Assembly (NCBI RefSeq): GCF_009733865.1
Contig: NZ_WOFB01000031.1
Location: 1 to 32,423, forward strand
DNA from: Oceanobacillus salinisoli
GTDB taxonomy: Bacteria > Bacillota > Bacilli > Bacillales > Amphibacillaceae
Direction of reading: 5' to 3'
DNA: 32,423 nt
Positions 8,143 to 16,877 of this stretch are shown piece by piece. The notes below the pieces were generated by a model that saw only the letters and a list, made by a program, of their open reading frames with translations, was not told the origin of the DNA and did not search any database. How positions within the stretch are numbered: the first letter of the stretch is position 1; every line of letters starts with the position of its first letter. A program made the position numbers and the translations under genes.

Positions 8143-9915
8143 TCATTTTTCCACTAATTCTGTTTTATCATCATCCAAATGCTGTACTTGATATAAATTA
8201 TAGTAACTGCCCTGTTTCCGCATTAATTCGTCATGTGAACCAATTTCCGTAATCTCTCCGTTTTCAATCACAACAATTCGGTCCGCATGGGTGATGGTTG
8301 CCAAACGGTGTGCAACAATAAAGGTCGTTCTATCAGATGCCAGCTTTTCCATCGTCTCCTGGATGAGATGTTCACTTTCCAAATCCAATGCAGACGTTGC
8401 TTCATCAAAGATAAGGATTGGCGGATTTTTCAGGAAAACACGCGCTATGGCGATACGCTGCTTTTGCCCACCTGATAATTTCACACCACGCTCTCCAACG
8501 AGTGTACCATAGCCATATGGCAGACTTTCAATAAATTCATGGGCATTTGCTGCCTTTGCTGCTGCAATGACTTCTTCATCGGTGGCATCTGGTTTACCCA
8601 TCCGAATATTAACGGCAATGGATTCACTGAACAGGATATTATCCTGCAGCACCATCCCGATATTATTTCTTAAGGAACGAGCTTTCACATCACGTATGTC
8701 GATGCCGTCCACTTTAATGGAACCTTCTGTCACATCATAAAAGCGTGGAATCAAACTAACAATGGTCGATTTCCCTCCGCCACTCATACCGACAAAGGCG
8801 ATGGTCTCCCCTTTTTCCACTTTTAAATTCACATTTTTCAGGACTTGATTTTCATCTTCATCATATCGAAAAGATACATTTTCGATATCGATGTCACCAT
8901 CTAAACGGCCTAGTTCCTTGGCATTTGTCTTATCTTTGACATCATATTTTTCATTCATAAATTCCATGACACGGTCAATGGAAGCAATCGCCTGAACTAG
9001 TGTGGTGGACGAATTGATCAGTCTTCTTAGTGGACTATACACTCTCTCCATATATCCAACAAACGCAACTAATGTACCGATACTGATGTTACCGCTGATT
9101 ACTTGATATCCACCAAAGGCTACAACAAGAAGTGGAGCTAGGTCCGTAATCGTATTCGTTACTGCGAAAGTTTTCGCATTCCAGTCGACATGTTTCATAG
9201 CACGATGGAGAAATTCGTCATTTCGTTTGCCAAATTGACCTTGCTCATACTCTTCCAGCGCAAAACTTCTCGTCACCGGAATACCTTGCACCCTTTCATG
9301 AAGATGGCCCTGCACCTCTGCCAGTGCCTGGGATCTCTCCCTCGTTAACCGCCGTAATTCCCCGTAAAAATATTTAATCGAAAAACCAAATAGCGGAAAT
9401 AGAATAATAGAAACAATCGTCATTCCGATATCCATTGTCAGCATAATGCCAATGGCAATAAGGATGGTAACTAAGTCCAGCCACACATTCATTAACCCGG
9501 TCATGACGAAATTCTTCGTTTGTTCGACATCATTTATCACCCGGGAAATAATTTCCCCGGTTTTTGTCTTAGAGTAGAATTTCAAGCTAAGTTTTTGAAT
9601 GTGATCAAACAGCTTATCCCTGATGTCGTAAAGGATTTTATTTCCGACCCATTGCGCTAAATATTGTCGAATGTATTCAATCGGCGGGCGCAATACGAGG
9701 AAAACTACAAATGCAATTCCCATAATCCAGGCAAGCTCTGTCAGTTTTTCTGCATTCGTCATGTCCTCCGGGTAAATAATATCATCGAGTACATACTTTA
9801 AAATTAACGGCATTAATAGCGGGATACCAAATTTTATAATTCCTACAATAATCGTCCAAAATATTTTCCATTTATATGGTTTTACAAATTCCATGTACTG
9901 TCTTACAGGACCCAT
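8143..9915 (-). CDS. ygaD: YgaD-type ABC exporter (fused membrane and ATPase domains)
   Basis: A 590-residue half-transporter that should dimerise in the membrane and export an unknown, probably lipophilic, substrate. Six membrane helices lie in residues about 15-320. The C-terminal ATPase has Walker [10 protein letters not shown], signature LSGGQKQR, Walker [12 protein letters not shown] and H-loop VAHRL. Layout and neighbourhood fit B. subtilis YgaD. GGAAGATTTAGG precedes the ATG. It is a single-gene transcript by its terminator. Substrate assignment as 'multidrug' would be guesswork. Confidence 0.9.
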   Translation of the reverse strand: MGPVRQYMEFVKPYKWKIFWTIIVGIIKFGIPLLMPLILKYVLDDIIYPEDMTNAEKLTELAWIMGIAFVVFLVLRPPIEYIRQYLAQWVGNKILYDIRDKLFDHIQKLSLKFYSKTKTGEIISRVINDVEQTKNFVMTGLMNVWLDLVTILIAIGIMLTMDIGMTIVSIILFPLFGFSIKYFYGELRRLTRERSQALAEVQGHLHERVQGIPVTRSFALEEYEQGQFGKRNDEFLHRAMKHVDWNAKTFAVTNTITDLAPLLVVAFGGYQVISGNISIGTLVAFVGYMERVYSPLRRLINSSTTLVQAIASIDRVMEFMNEKYDVKDKTNAKELGRLDGDIDIENVSFRYDEDENQVLKNVNLKVEKGETIAFVGMSGGGKSTIVSLIPRFYDVTEGSIKVDGIDIRDVKARSLRNNIGMVLQDNILFSESIAVNIRMGKPDATDEEVIAAAKAANAHEFIESLPYGYGTLVGERGVKLSGGQKQRIAIARVFLKNPPILIFDEATSALDLESEHLIQETMEKLASDRTTFIVAHRLATITHADRIVVIENGEITEIGSHDELMRKQGSYYNLYQVQHLDDDKTELVEK

Positions 9916-10230
9916 CCTAAATCTTCCTTTTTTCGTTATTTTCGAAGGCTTTTTTCATATGTTTGGTCGGTTTTCCACTAAATCAATGTGCACGACATAA
10001 TTTGAATACCTTAACAACCGCTCCAGAAAATGCACTACGCTAGTGTTGAGTTATATACCTACCTAACATTTGGAGAGTGCTGCAATAAACCAAACATAAC
10101 GATAATAATTATTAAAATAGTTGATTGGAATAGAAGGTTGTGCACTCACTTACGTCAAATTATATATCAACTACAAGTATTAAAATTCAACCAAACTTAC
10201 GACAAAAGCCTTTTCTAAAATGAAATAATA
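9916..10230. other. Intergenic region with a decayed repeat remnant
   Basis: No gene is supported here. At 10016-10041 the sequence ACCGCTCCAGAAAATGCACT is a degraded version of the inverted end of the T2 palindromic element (ACCGCTACGGAAATACACTA at 25776). At 10163-10190, TATATCAACTACAAGTATTA resembles the sequence beyond T2 at 19849-19870. I infer an old, mostly erased insertion of that repeat family. Confidence 0.45.
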
Positions 10231-10257
10231 AAACCTTGTTACTAATATGTAACAAGG
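10231..10257 (-). terminator. Terminator of ntdP
   Basis: Perfect 9-bp stem CCTTGTTAC/GTAACAAGG with loop ATATTA on the minus strand, followed by TTTTATT, 20 bases past the stop. Confidence 0.9.
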
Positions 10258-10275
10258 ATATTGGTTATACCAAAC

Positions 10276-10803
10276 TTAGCGATATGTTAAAAATCTTTCA
10301 TACCAATTATCAACAAAGTCTGGTGAAAAAGGGCCTTTTCGTTGGCGAACCCACCTTAATAAGTAATCCATGTTATTATGCAAAATTTGATCCAACACTT
10401 CCGGATAATTCATTATTTTTTTGTGATCCTCATATTCGTCAGCATCTAGAAGATCATATGTCATGTCAGGATACACTTTGACATCTAAATCATAATCAAT
10501 ATATTTAAGTGCCTCATCATCATATACAAACGGTGAACTAATATTACAGTAATAGTATATTCCGTCATTTCGAATCATACCGATTATATTAAACCAATAT
10601 TTTGCATGAAAGTAACAAATAGCCGGTTCCCTGGTTATCCAGGCTCTTCCGTCACTTTCGATTACTGGTGTTTTATCATTGCCCCCGATTACAATGGATT
10701 CCGTTCCTTTTAAAACTAAAGTATTCTGCCATACTCTATGTAGTTGCCCATTGTGTTTGTAACTTTGAATTTTCATTTTCGTTCCTGCTTTCGGAGCAAC
10801 CAT
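10276..10803 (-). CDS. ntdP: Nucleoside tri-/diphosphate phosphatase (DUF402, YgaC)
   Basis: A 175-residue protein closely resembling B. subtilis YgaC (DUF402), known as a metal-dependent nucleoside tri- and diphosphatase. Family landmarks are [51 protein letters not shown], the acidic [17 protein letters not shown] with metal-binding aspartates, and the C-terminal [30 protein letters not shown] precedes the ATG. The gene stands alone between ygaD and sspE, as in B. subtilis where ygaC neighbours ygaD. Confidence 0.93.
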   Translation of the reverse strand: MVAPKAGTKMKIQSYKHNGQLHRVWQNTLVLKGTESIVIGGNDKTPVIESDGRAWITREPAICYFHAKYWFNIIGMIRNDGIYYYCNISSPFVYDDEALKYIDYDLDVKVYPDMTYDLLDADEYEDHKKIMNYPEVLDQILHNNMDYLLRWVRQRKGPFSPDFVDNWYERFLTYR

Positions 10804-11108
10804 CCTATCTCCCTTTCTTAGAAAACTGATAACCTGTCCATCATTTTGGGAATGGCTATGTTTTCATATACTTGGTACCCAACATTTTTACTTTGTACAT
10901 ATACATTGCTGCAAAAATATTTTCCCTTATGTGTGAAAATCCAATAATCCTTGCATTCATTATATAGATAAAAGCCCTAAATATAAAGTATTACGAACAG
11001 ATTAAAAAACTTGGCTAACCCACCAATTATTAGTTGAATGCTTACTTCGAGCAAATCGTCGAACCCTTATCAGCTAAAATTTATACTGTCTATATCATAC
11101 CTACATAC
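10804..11108. other. Intergenic region upstream of ntdP
   Basis: About 300 AT-rich bases between ntdP and the sspE terminator. I find no ORF with a ribosome-binding site and no clear promoter of consensus quality. B. subtilis has ygaB in about this place; nothing like a 5' or 3' piece of a gene is recognisable here. Confidence 0.4.
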
Positions 11109-11140
11109 AAAAAGAGCCCCCTAAACGAATAGGGAGCTCT
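11109..11140 (-). terminator. Terminator of sspE
   Basis: On the minus strand GAGCTCCCTA pairs with TAGGGGGCTC (one wobble) around TTCGTT, followed by TTTTTG. Confidence 0.85.
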
Positions 11141-11168
11141 ATACATCGAAGTTAATTAGGAAGGAAAG

Positions 11169-11420
11169 TTACTTTTTGTTTTGTTGAGATTTTTGGTTCT
11201 GCTTTCTTACTTCTTGAGCATTGGTCTCAGAAGCAAATTCAGTACCAAATTGTCCGTTACCTTGAGCAGCTTGTTGGTTCTGCTTTCTTACTTCTTGAGC
11301 ATTGGTTTCAGAAGCAAATTCAGTACCAAACTGTCCAGTACCTTGTGCTGCTTTTTGGTTTTGTTGTCTTACATGCTGAACGTTAGTACCTGAAGCAGTT
11401 TTGTTAGGATTTTTAGCCAT
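11169..11420 (-). CDS. sspE: Gamma-type small acid-soluble spore protein
   Basis: An 83-residue, Gln/Asn-rich spore core protein of the gamma-SASP family, an amino-acid store degraded at germination. Two near-identical internal repeats (QGNGQFGTEFASETNAQEVR and its partner) carry TEFASE, the type of site cut by germination protease GPR in gamma-SASP. The matching DNA repeats have a 78-bp period. GGAGGTG lies 7 bases before the ATG at 11420; the longer frame to 11429 would include the ribosome-binding site. A sigma-G promoter is expected but I could not locate one convincingly. Confidence 0.93.
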   Translation of the reverse strand: MAKNPNKTASGTNVQHVRQQNQKAAQGTGQFGTEFASETNAQEVRKQNQQAAQGNGQFGTEFASETNAQEVRKQNQKSQQNKK

Positions 11421-11584
11421 CAATATCACCTCCGCACTAATTAATCTGTCCAGGATTCCATTTGTTATCCAACAAATTTCAGAGTTCGATATCCAACAAT
11501 GGTAATAAGTCCCTCGAGATTATTTTCGAATAACACATACATTAATAATGAAAAAGGACTTTAAGTACTGGAGGAAAAAAATCA

Positions 11585-11758
11585 ATGGATACACTACGGG
11601 ATTTTTCCGAGCTTTCCATGATGAGTAAAACAAAGTGGAAAGATGAGGAATTACAGTACTACCAGCATTCCTTATCACAGGTATTACCGTATATCAATGC
11701 AGAGGGATTAACAATTTTGCATGAAATAAATGAAGAACTGCATAGCAGAAGTTATTAA
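11585..11758 (+). CDS. Small hypothetical protein, 57 aa
   Basis: An open frame starting ATG GAT ACA with GGAGG ten bases upstream. It encodes MDTLRDFSELSMMSKTKWKD... and ends ...EINEELHSRSY. The composition is soluble, helical and charged. I do not recognise it. It occupies the slot between sspE and mutY where B. subtilis carries yfhS, but I cannot confirm relationship. CACATACATT at about 11533-11542 resembles a sigma-E/K -10 element; a sporulation role is only a guess. A terminator follows about 60 bases downstream. Confidence 0.6.
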   Translation: MDTLRDFSELSMMSKTKWKDEELQYYQHSLSQVLPYINAEGLTILHEINEELHSRSY

Positions 11759-11816
11759 ATAATCTTCACGTGCGTTATGTTGAGAAGAAAGTTTGTTACT
11801 TTTTTATCTGTAGCAA

Positions 11817-11847
11817 AGAAGGCTCTTATACAGAGGAGCCTTTTTTA
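11817..11847. terminator. Shared terminator between the 57-aa gene and mutY
   Basis: AAGGCTC/GAGCCTT stem around a 10-base loop, followed by TTTTTTAT on the plus strand. On the minus strand the tail is weaker, but the hairpin abuts the mutY stop, so it probably serves both convergent genes. Confidence 0.8.
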
Positions 11848-12915
11848 TTACAGATATTTCATCATTTTCTGATGGGATACAGGAAACGGGTAATCCTTTA
11901 ATTCTTCTTGAGAAACCAAAGTTAGCCTTCCATCGTCAGCCTTTTCTTCGGTTGTTTCCGCTTCAAAGATCTCCAGCTCCCATTTAATATGTGAAAAAAC
12001 ATGAGTTAAGTCACCTTTTTTCTCTTTTAATTCCAATGAAAGACCATATTCCTGGCGCATCCATTTCTCCACGTTTTCCTCACCAATTTCAGAAAATGGG
12101 ACCATAGGAAACTGCCAGAGATTTGCTAATAAACCTGAATCAGGGCGCTTTTCAATGACATAATCTCCCTTTTGGTTTTTAATTAATAAAACCGTATAAG
12201 CCATTGTTTTTTGCTTTTTCGCTTTTTTCTTTACTGGTAGCTCTTCCTGAACTCCTTCTTCAAAAGCCCGGCAATAATCCTGTACCGGACATAACAGGCA
12301 GGCTGGTGATTTTGGTGTGCAAATCGTTGCACCTAAATCCATTATAGCTTGATTGAAGGAGGATGGATCGTCTTTAGAAATCACTTCCCGGACTATTGCT
12401 TCCATTTTTTTCCGCGTTTTCGCCTGAGCAATATCGTCTTCTATTTTTAAAATCCGGGAAAATACACGCATTACGTTTCCATCAACGGCGGGTTCTGGCT
12501 GATTGTACGCAATAGATAGGATAGCCCCTTTTGTATAGGGCCCAACTCCTTTTAGTGCTCCCAGTTCTTCGGGATTATCCGGCACTTTACCCTCGTACGT
12601 TTCCACTACTTCCTTTACAGCGGATTGCAAATTTTTCGCACGGGAGTAATAGCCAAGCCCTTCCCATGTCTTTAATACTTCTTGCTCATCTGCCTTGGCC
12701 AATTCGTAAACGGTAGGGAATTTATCTAAAAATCGGTGAAAATATGGGATAACGGTATCCACCTTAGTTTGCTGCAGCATGATTTCAGAAACCCATACTT
12801 TATAGGGATCCTGATTCTCTCGCCATGGCAGATCCCGTTTATTTTCATAATACCAATCCAGTAAATCGTATTGAAATCCGTAACTGTTAAAGTTTTTTAA
12901 TAATTGTGTTATCAT
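11848..12915 (-). CDS. mutY: A/G-specific adenine glycosylase MutY
   Basis: A 355-residue base-excision enzyme removing adenine mispaired with 8-oxoguanine. The N-terminal catalytic domain has LPWR, catalytic E44 in SEIMLQQT, the helix-hairpin-helix LGALKGVGPYTKGAI, and the aspartate in EPAVDGNVMRV. The 4Fe-4S ligands follow C-x6-C-x2-C-x5-C (CTPKSPACLLCPVQDYC). The C-terminal part from about residue 235 is the NUDIX-like 8-oxoG recognition domain. The start at 12915 has AAGGAAGTG upstream; the frame open to 13032 has no such site. Corresponds to yfhQ and is divergent from yfhP. Confidence 0.95.
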   Translation of the reverse strand: MITQLLKNFNSYGFQYDLLDWYYENKRDLPWRENQDPYKVWVSEIMLQQTKVDTVIPYFHRFLDKFPTVYELAKADEQEVLKTWEGLGYYSRAKNLQSAVKEVVETYEGKVPDNPEELGALKGVGPYTKGAILSIAYNQPEPAVDGNVMRVFSRILKIEDDIAQAKTRKKMEAIVREVISKDDPSSFNQAIMDLGATICTPKSPACLLCPVQDYCRAFEEGVQEELPVKKKAKKQKTMAYTVLLIKNQKGDYVIEKRPDSGLLANLWQFPMVPFSEIGEENVEKWMRQEYGLSLELKEKKGDLTHVFSHIKWELEIFEAETTEEKADDGRLTLVSQEELKDYPFPVSHQKMMKYL

Positions 12916-13054
12916 ACTGGCACTTCCTTTATGGTACAATAAATATATATTATGTGTTATTTTTTTACTATCAGGTAAAACTAAATAAAAATTGCTATTT
13001 CCAGTAATGATTGATCCTTTTCCTAAAGTCAAAACTGTAAGGAGGACCTAAAAC

Positions 13055-14041
13055 ATGGACACTGGAACGCATATTGTAATGGGGATTGCACTTGGGGGTC
13101 TAGCAACAATTGACCCAGTAGTGCAAAATGATCCAACCCTTTTTAACGCCGTACTTGCTGGCACCATTATAGGTTCTCATGCCCCGGATTTTGATACGGT
13201 CTTTAAGCTAAAAAACAATGCAACCTATATTCGCCATCATCGAGGTGCTTCACATTCCATCCCTGCAATTATTATATGGGGTCTGATTGTTTCTGGAATC
13301 ATTTATATGTTTGTCCCAGAAGTTAGTTACCTCCACCTCTGGCTTTGGACGTTTCTGGCCGTTATTATTCATGTATTTGTTGATTTATTTAATGCTTACG
13401 GTACCCAAGCTTTCCGCCCTTTTACTAACAAGTGGATTGCATTTGGCTTCATCAACACGTTTGACCCTTACATCTTCATGCTCAATGTCGGTGGAGTGGG
13501 CGCATGGTTACTTGGAGCACACCCAGGCTACACCTGGTTATCCATTTATACTGTAATTGTTTTATATTACATCAAACGGTACATGGATAAAAGAGAAATC
13601 GTCAAAGAAATTAAAAATTATTTTCCAGATACCGTTGAAATTGCAACCTCCCCAACCATCAAACAAAATTATTGGCGGGTTGCCATTACAACAAAGGATA
13701 AGTTTTATGTCGCAGCCGTCGAAAACGGGCATATCGAAATCGTGGATGAATTTAGTAAAGTTCCTTTACCAGATTCCCCCATTATGGAAAAAGCTTTAAC
13801 AGATAAAAACATTGCATCGTTTTTAAACTTTTCCCCTGTCTACAGCTGGGAAATAAATGAATACGATGATTTCACCGAAGTGCGGTTCATCGATTTACGT
13901 TACCGCTCTAAAGAATACTATCCATTTGTAGCAGTTGTCCAGATTAATCGCAACATGGAAATTATCAGTTCGTACACCGGCTGGATTTTTTCCGAGCATA
14001 AACTGCAAAGCAAATTACTTATTGAAGATAACCCTATATAA
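13055..14041 (+). CDS. yfhP: YfhP-type membrane metal-dependent hydrolase
   Basis: A 328-residue membrane protein of the DUF457/YfhP family. The first about 180 residues contain four to five hydrophobic helices with conserved polar motifs: TGTHIVMGIALGG, GSHAPDFDTVF, HHRGASHS and HVFVDLFNAYGTQ, whose His and Asp residues suggest a metal site near the membrane. The C-terminal about 140 residues are soluble. The substrate is unknown. AGGAGG precedes the ATG by 8 bases. Divergent from mutY, as in the B. subtilis yfhP-yfhQ region. Confidence 0.88.
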   Translation: MDTGTHIVMGIALGGLATIDPVVQNDPTLFNAVLAGTIIGSHAPDFDTVFKLKNNATYIRHHRGASHSIPAIIIWGLIVSGIIYMFVPEVSYLHLWLWTFLAVIIHVFVDLFNAYGTQAFRPFTNKWIAFGFINTFDPYIFMLNVGGVGAWLLGAHPGYTWLSIYTVIVLYYIKRYMDKREIVKEIKNYFPDTVEIATSPTIKQNYWRVAITTKDKFYVAAVENGHIEIVDEFSKVPLPDSPIMEKALTDKNIASFLNFSPVYSWEINEYDDFTEVRFIDLRYRSKEYYPFVAVVQINRNMEIISSYTGWIFSEHKLQSKLLIEDNPI

Positions 14042-14044
14042 TGG

Positions 14045-14077
14045 AACGCTTGATTTACATTTTCAAGCGTTTTTTTG
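14045..14077 (+). terminator. Terminator of yfhP
   Basis: AACGCTTGA pairs with TCAAGCGTT around an 8-base loop, followed by TTTTTTG, three bases past the stop. Confidence 0.9.
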
Positions 14078-14120
14078 TTTGGGCGCCGTGGGTTCGCTGC
14101 TAATTCAGGTCTGGTAGAGA

Positions 14121-14280
14121 ATTCAGCATTCGCTCCGGGAGTTCAGCATTCGTTCCAGGAATTCAGCATTCCTTCCGGTAATTCAGCATTCGCTCCGATA
14201 ATTCAGCATTAGTTACAGGAATTCAGCATTCGTTACAGGAATTCAGCATTCGTTACAGGAATTCAGCATTCGCTCCCGTA
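14121..14280. repeat. Intergenic array of eight exact 20-bp units
   Basis: Eight units of precisely 20 bp start at 14121 and at every 20th base to 14261. Each begins ATTCAGCATT (one GTTCAGCATT) and continues with a variable 10-mer of type CG(T/C)T(A/C)CAGGA. Two adjacent units are identical (ATTCAGCATTCGTTACAGGA). A degraded unit precedes at 14103. It lies between the convergent 3' ends of yfhP and yfhH. A 20-bp step breaks any reading frame, so it is not coding. Confidence 0.9.
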
Positions 14281-14341
14281 ACATTCTAAAACATTAGAAA
14301 GACCAACTCCTTACTTGAATTGGCCTAGATACTTCTATATA

Positions 14342-14674
14342 TTATTTCACTTTTTTACCGAGCAACGAGATTGGCAGGGCTTCTTCTTTTTCATACAATT
14401 CATTTAAAAGATTGATTCGATGTCCCCAGGCAAACACACCATTAAGATAATCAATTTTAAACGTGAATCCTGGGTCCATTTTTAATTGATATACTTCCCC
14501 CGGACTAAAATCATCCGGATTCATTGTATATGCCATTGCAACTTGCATCTTTCTTTGGTTAATTTGTACTTCTGATACATTGCCCAGTTGCTCAGCCTTT
14601 TGTGCCTTTTCTTTCAATCTTCCAATTTCTTTATATAACTCTTCAATCGAGTAGTCGCTGTATCGATAATTCAT
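14342..14674 (-). CDS. yfhH: YfhH family protein (DUF1811)
   Basis: A 110-residue protein matching YfhH/DUF1811 of Bacillaceae: MNYRYSDYSIEELYKEIGRLKEKAQKAEQ..., a helical N-terminal half followed by a small beta barrel (FSPGEVYQLKMDPGFTFKIDYLNGVFAWGHR). Function unknown. AGGGGGAG precedes the ATG. As in B. subtilis it is near recX and yfhF, but an SDR gene stands between them here. A minus-strand promoter (-35 TTGTCC 14720-14725, 18-bp spacer, -10 TAAAAT 14696-14701) overlaps a perfect palindrome. Confidence 0.9.
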   Translation of the reverse strand: MNYRYSDYSIEELYKEIGRLKEKAQKAEQLGNVSEVQINQRKMQVAMAYTMNPDDFSPGEVYQLKMDPGFTFKIDYLNGVFAWGHRINLLNELYEKEEALPISLLGKKVK

Positions 14675-14705
14675 TTTTACTCCCCCTTACTCTTTATTTT
14701 ACATT

Positions 14706-14732
14706 TTATCTATTGTTTAGGACAATAGATAA
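14706..14732. promoter_or_regulatory. Perfect palindrome in the yfhH / SDR divergent promoter region
   Basis: Perfect 11-bp arms TTATCTATTGT and ACAATAGATAA flank TTAGG. The right arm holds the -35 of the leftward yfhH promoter. A rightward GATAAT (14734-14739) that could serve the SDR gene follows at once. The geometry is that of a repressor operator; the regulator is unknown. Confidence 0.6.
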
Positions 14733-14761
14733 GGATAATTAAATAAAAAAGGAGGGATTCC

Positions 14762-15421
14762 ATGCCCACAGTAGCGATTACTGGAGCTGGAAGCGGGCTT
14801 GGTGAGGCTCTGTCCTATCAATATGGAAAAAATGGATACAAAGTTTATTTATTAGGAAGAAGCGATACGAAGCTGCAAATCGTAAAAAATAAGATTTTTC
14901 TGCACGGTGGGGATGCGGGAATTATTCTTTGTGATGTTAGTGAGCCGGCCTCTGTAAGTATTGCCTTTCAGCAAATTCCTCAGCTGGATGTCTTCATTAA
15001 CAACGCTGGAATTGGAATTTTCGGTTCGATAGAGGGATATCGTACTGAAGAAATAGAAAAATTATTAAACACTAATGTAAAGGGCACGATCCTAACTGTC
15101 CAATCAGCACTGCCAATCGTCAAGGAAAGCAATGGCAGGATTTTAAACATTATTTCCACAGCAGGTCTCCGGGGAAAAGTAAATGAATCCATCTATTGTG
15201 CAAGCAAATTTGCGGTACGTGGATTCACGGAAAGCTTGCAAATGGAGTTAGCCGAACAGCCTGTTTCCATTACAGCTGTATATATGGGCGGAATGAATAC
15301 TCCTTTTTGGGAGAATTCCACGCATGTCACGGATCCTTCCAAACTGAAAGGACCGGATGTTGTTGCAGAGCAAATTTTCAATGAAGACGACGGGAGAAAA
15401 GAAATTTTCGTCGATAAATAA
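14762..15421 (+). CDS. Short-chain dehydrogenase/reductase
   Basis: A 219-residue classical SDR oxidoreductase. The cofactor motif is TGAGSGLG at residues 7-14, followed by LGRSD, which favours NADP(H). NNAGIGIFG and the catalytic Ser-Tyr-Lys set in IISTAG...YCASK are present, as is the PG-like MGGMNTPF loop. Substrate unknown. It is slightly shorter than typical SDRs at the C-terminus. AGGAGGG is 5 bases ahead of the ATG. Convergent with recX and divergent from yfhH, possibly under the palindrome upstream. Confidence 0.88.
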   Translation: MPTVAITGAGSGLGEALSYQYGKNGYKVYLLGRSDTKLQIVKNKIFLHGGDAGIILCDVSEPASVSIAFQQIPQLDVFINNAGIGIFGSIEGYRTEEIEKLLNTNVKGTILTVQSALPIVKESNGRILNIISTAGLRGKVNESIYCASKFAVRGFTESLQMELAEQPVSITAVYMGGMNTPFWENSTHVTDPSKLKGPDVVAEQIFNEDDGRKEIFVDK

Positions 15422-15432
15422 TTTACCGTACC

Positions 15433-15465
15433 GCATTCTCTGGGTCATTGGAGTCTGGAGAATGC
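15433..15465. terminator. Hairpin between convergent SDR and recX
   Basis: GCATTCTC pairs with GAGAATGC over a 17-base loop, between two converging stop codons. The T-tract is poor (TGTCTTATT), so terminator function is likely but not certain. Confidence 0.5.
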
Positions 15466-15469
15466 TGTC

Positions 15470-16288
15470 TTATTCATTTTCTGTAAGCTTATCCAAATAT
15501 CGATTGATTAGCTCGATGGTAAATCCTTTTCGGTACAATCCTTCTTTTACTTTTTGCTGTAATGCAAATCCCTCATGCTTCCTGCTATGCTTTCGCACTA
15601 ATTTGTCCCCTTGATACACCATGGCATCCCACTCTGCTTCACTATCCTTTTCCCCATCCATTTCAGATAGGGCATCTGTAATTACCGTTTGACTAAATCC
15701 CTTTTGCAATAAATTCCCTTGCAGTTTTTGCAGCTGCTGTTTAAAGGATTCTTTCTTACTAGTACTTAATTTTTTCTCGAGGAACTTGGAAATTTTCTCA
15801 AACTGGGCTTCGTATGGATATAATTCGATAGCCTCACTTGCAATCCCGCTGGAAACTCCCTTTTCCATCAATTCCTTTTTAATGAGTAATGGACCTTTAC
15901 TGGACGTGTTCATTCGTGTACGGACAAACATTTCAGCAAACTGCTTGTCATTAATTAGTTTCTCCTTCGTTAATCGTTCGAGAATAATTCCTATATGCTC
16001 GAGTTCCACTTCCTTTTTAACTAAGTAGTCGCGCATTTCTTTTTTCGTACGCATGCGGTAGCTTAAATAATTGATTGCCATGCTGTAGGATTTCTGTATC
16101 GTATCTTTTTCGACAAGTGCTTCTATTGTCGAATCATTTAGTTCCATTCCCTTTCGCAGGCGAAACTCCACTAATACCGCTTCATCGACACTAAATGCGT
16201 ATTCTTCTTTTTCTCCATTGGTTAAATAAATATTGTATCGATCTTTCCGTTTCTTTTGCGTAGTAATCCGGGATATTTTTTTCATCAT
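15470..16288 (-). CDS. recX: RecX, regulator of RecA
   Basis: A 272-residue RecX, which binds RecA filaments and modulates recombination and the SOS response. It shows the repeated three-helix modules of the family (ALQQKVKEGLYRKGF, SYRMRTKKEMRDYLVKK, LLIKKELMEKGV) and the longer form usual in Bacillaceae with an N-terminal beta extension (ISRITTQKKRKDRYNIYL). GGGGAG lies 6 bases ahead of the ATG at 16288; the longer frame to 16324 lacks a site. Corresponds to B. subtilis yfhG, adjacent to yfhF. Confidence 0.92.
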   Translation of the reverse strand: MMKKISRITTQKKRKDRYNIYLTNGEKEEYAFSVDEAVLVEFRLRKGMELNDSTIEALVEKDTIQKSYSMAINYLSYRMRTKKEMRDYLVKKEVELEHIGIILERLTKEKLINDKQFAEMFVRTRMNTSSKGPLLIKKELMEKGVSSGIASEAIELYPYEAQFEKISKFLEKKLSTSKKESFKQQLQKLQGNLLQKGFSQTVITDALSEMDGEKDSEAEWDAMVYQGDKLVRKHSRKHEGFALQQKVKEGLYRKGFTIELINRYLDKLTENE

Positions 16289-16374
16289 TCTCCGCTCCCC
16301 TTTTTCACTCGGCTCTTTTTGCAAGGCTTGTTGTTATAAAATTTATATAAACTTCGAACTAAATGAGTGCACTG

Positions 16375-16506
16375 TTGATTTCCGCTTCGGGCAGTCGCGC
16401 ACCTTAGGGCAATGCTTCAGCCTCCTCGCTCGCAAAGAACGATCACTGCGGGGTCTTCAAGCAGCCCGTTTTCCAGCAGGAGTCGACTGCCCTCCGCTCC
16501 AATCAA
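16375..16506 (+). repeat. Palindromic element T1, copy A
   Basis: About 132 bp bounded by imperfect inverted ends: TTGATTTCCGCTTCGGGCAG at the left and CTGCCCTCCGCTCCAATCAA at the right. Internal blocks GCCTCCTCG, GCAGGAGTCGAC and CGCGCACCTTAGGGC recur in the other copies. It carries no reading frame of note and looks like a non-autonomous MITE- or REP-like repeat. It lies upstream of yfhF, 60 bases before T2 copy A. Confidence 0.75.
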
Positions 16507-16568
16507 CCATTACAATAGTGGATAACCAATTCTTAATTTATCCAAAAAAGTTACAAAGCACTGTACTT

Positions 16569-16690
16569 AGCGTAGGAAATACACGAAGACTCCTGCGGGG
16601 AAAGTGACCAGAGTGAGTTCCCTAAAATCGCGTCAGCTCGAGGAGGCTCACGGGTCCCCTAAGGTGCGCGTATTGTATTTCCGGAGCGGT
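16569..16690 (+). repeat. Palindromic element T2, copy A
   Basis: About 122 bp from AGCGTAGGAAATACACGAAG to GTATTTCCGGAGCGGT, whose ends are inverted repeats of each other (GGAAATACAC / GTATTTCC). The core ACTCCTGCGGGGAAAG, GAGGAGGCTCACGG and CCCCTAAGGTGCGCG is homologous to the reverse complement of T1, while the termini differ. The remainder of 16325-16877 is AT-rich and non-coding. Confidence 0.75.
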
Positions 16691-16877
16691 TGGTACAACA
16701 CCAACTTAGCATCTAAAGTTAGTCAGGAGTCTATATAAAATTCTCACACAAAAAACAACAATCTATTAGAAAGCAATCCATTTATATAATATCATGAAAA
16801 TTCCCGAAAATACTACCGAATAACGAGCACATTCTGTAAAATAATACATATAATAAAATCGTTCAGGGGGTTGCGTA

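Noticed and set aside
11430..11520. Sigma-G promoter of sspE
   Set aside because: No pair of GAATA-like -35 and CATNNTA-like -10 with the right spacing could be placed, although one is expected; a direct repeat around TTGTTGGATA was noted instead.
14121..14280. CRISPR array
   Set aside because: Units are contiguous 20-mers with drifting halves, not repeats separated by unique 30-40 bp spacers; no cas genes are nearby. The same holds for the other three arrays.
16517..16530. Additional DnaA box in the T1-T2 spacer (AGTGGATAA)
   Set aside because: A single one-mismatch site without neighbours is expected by chance.
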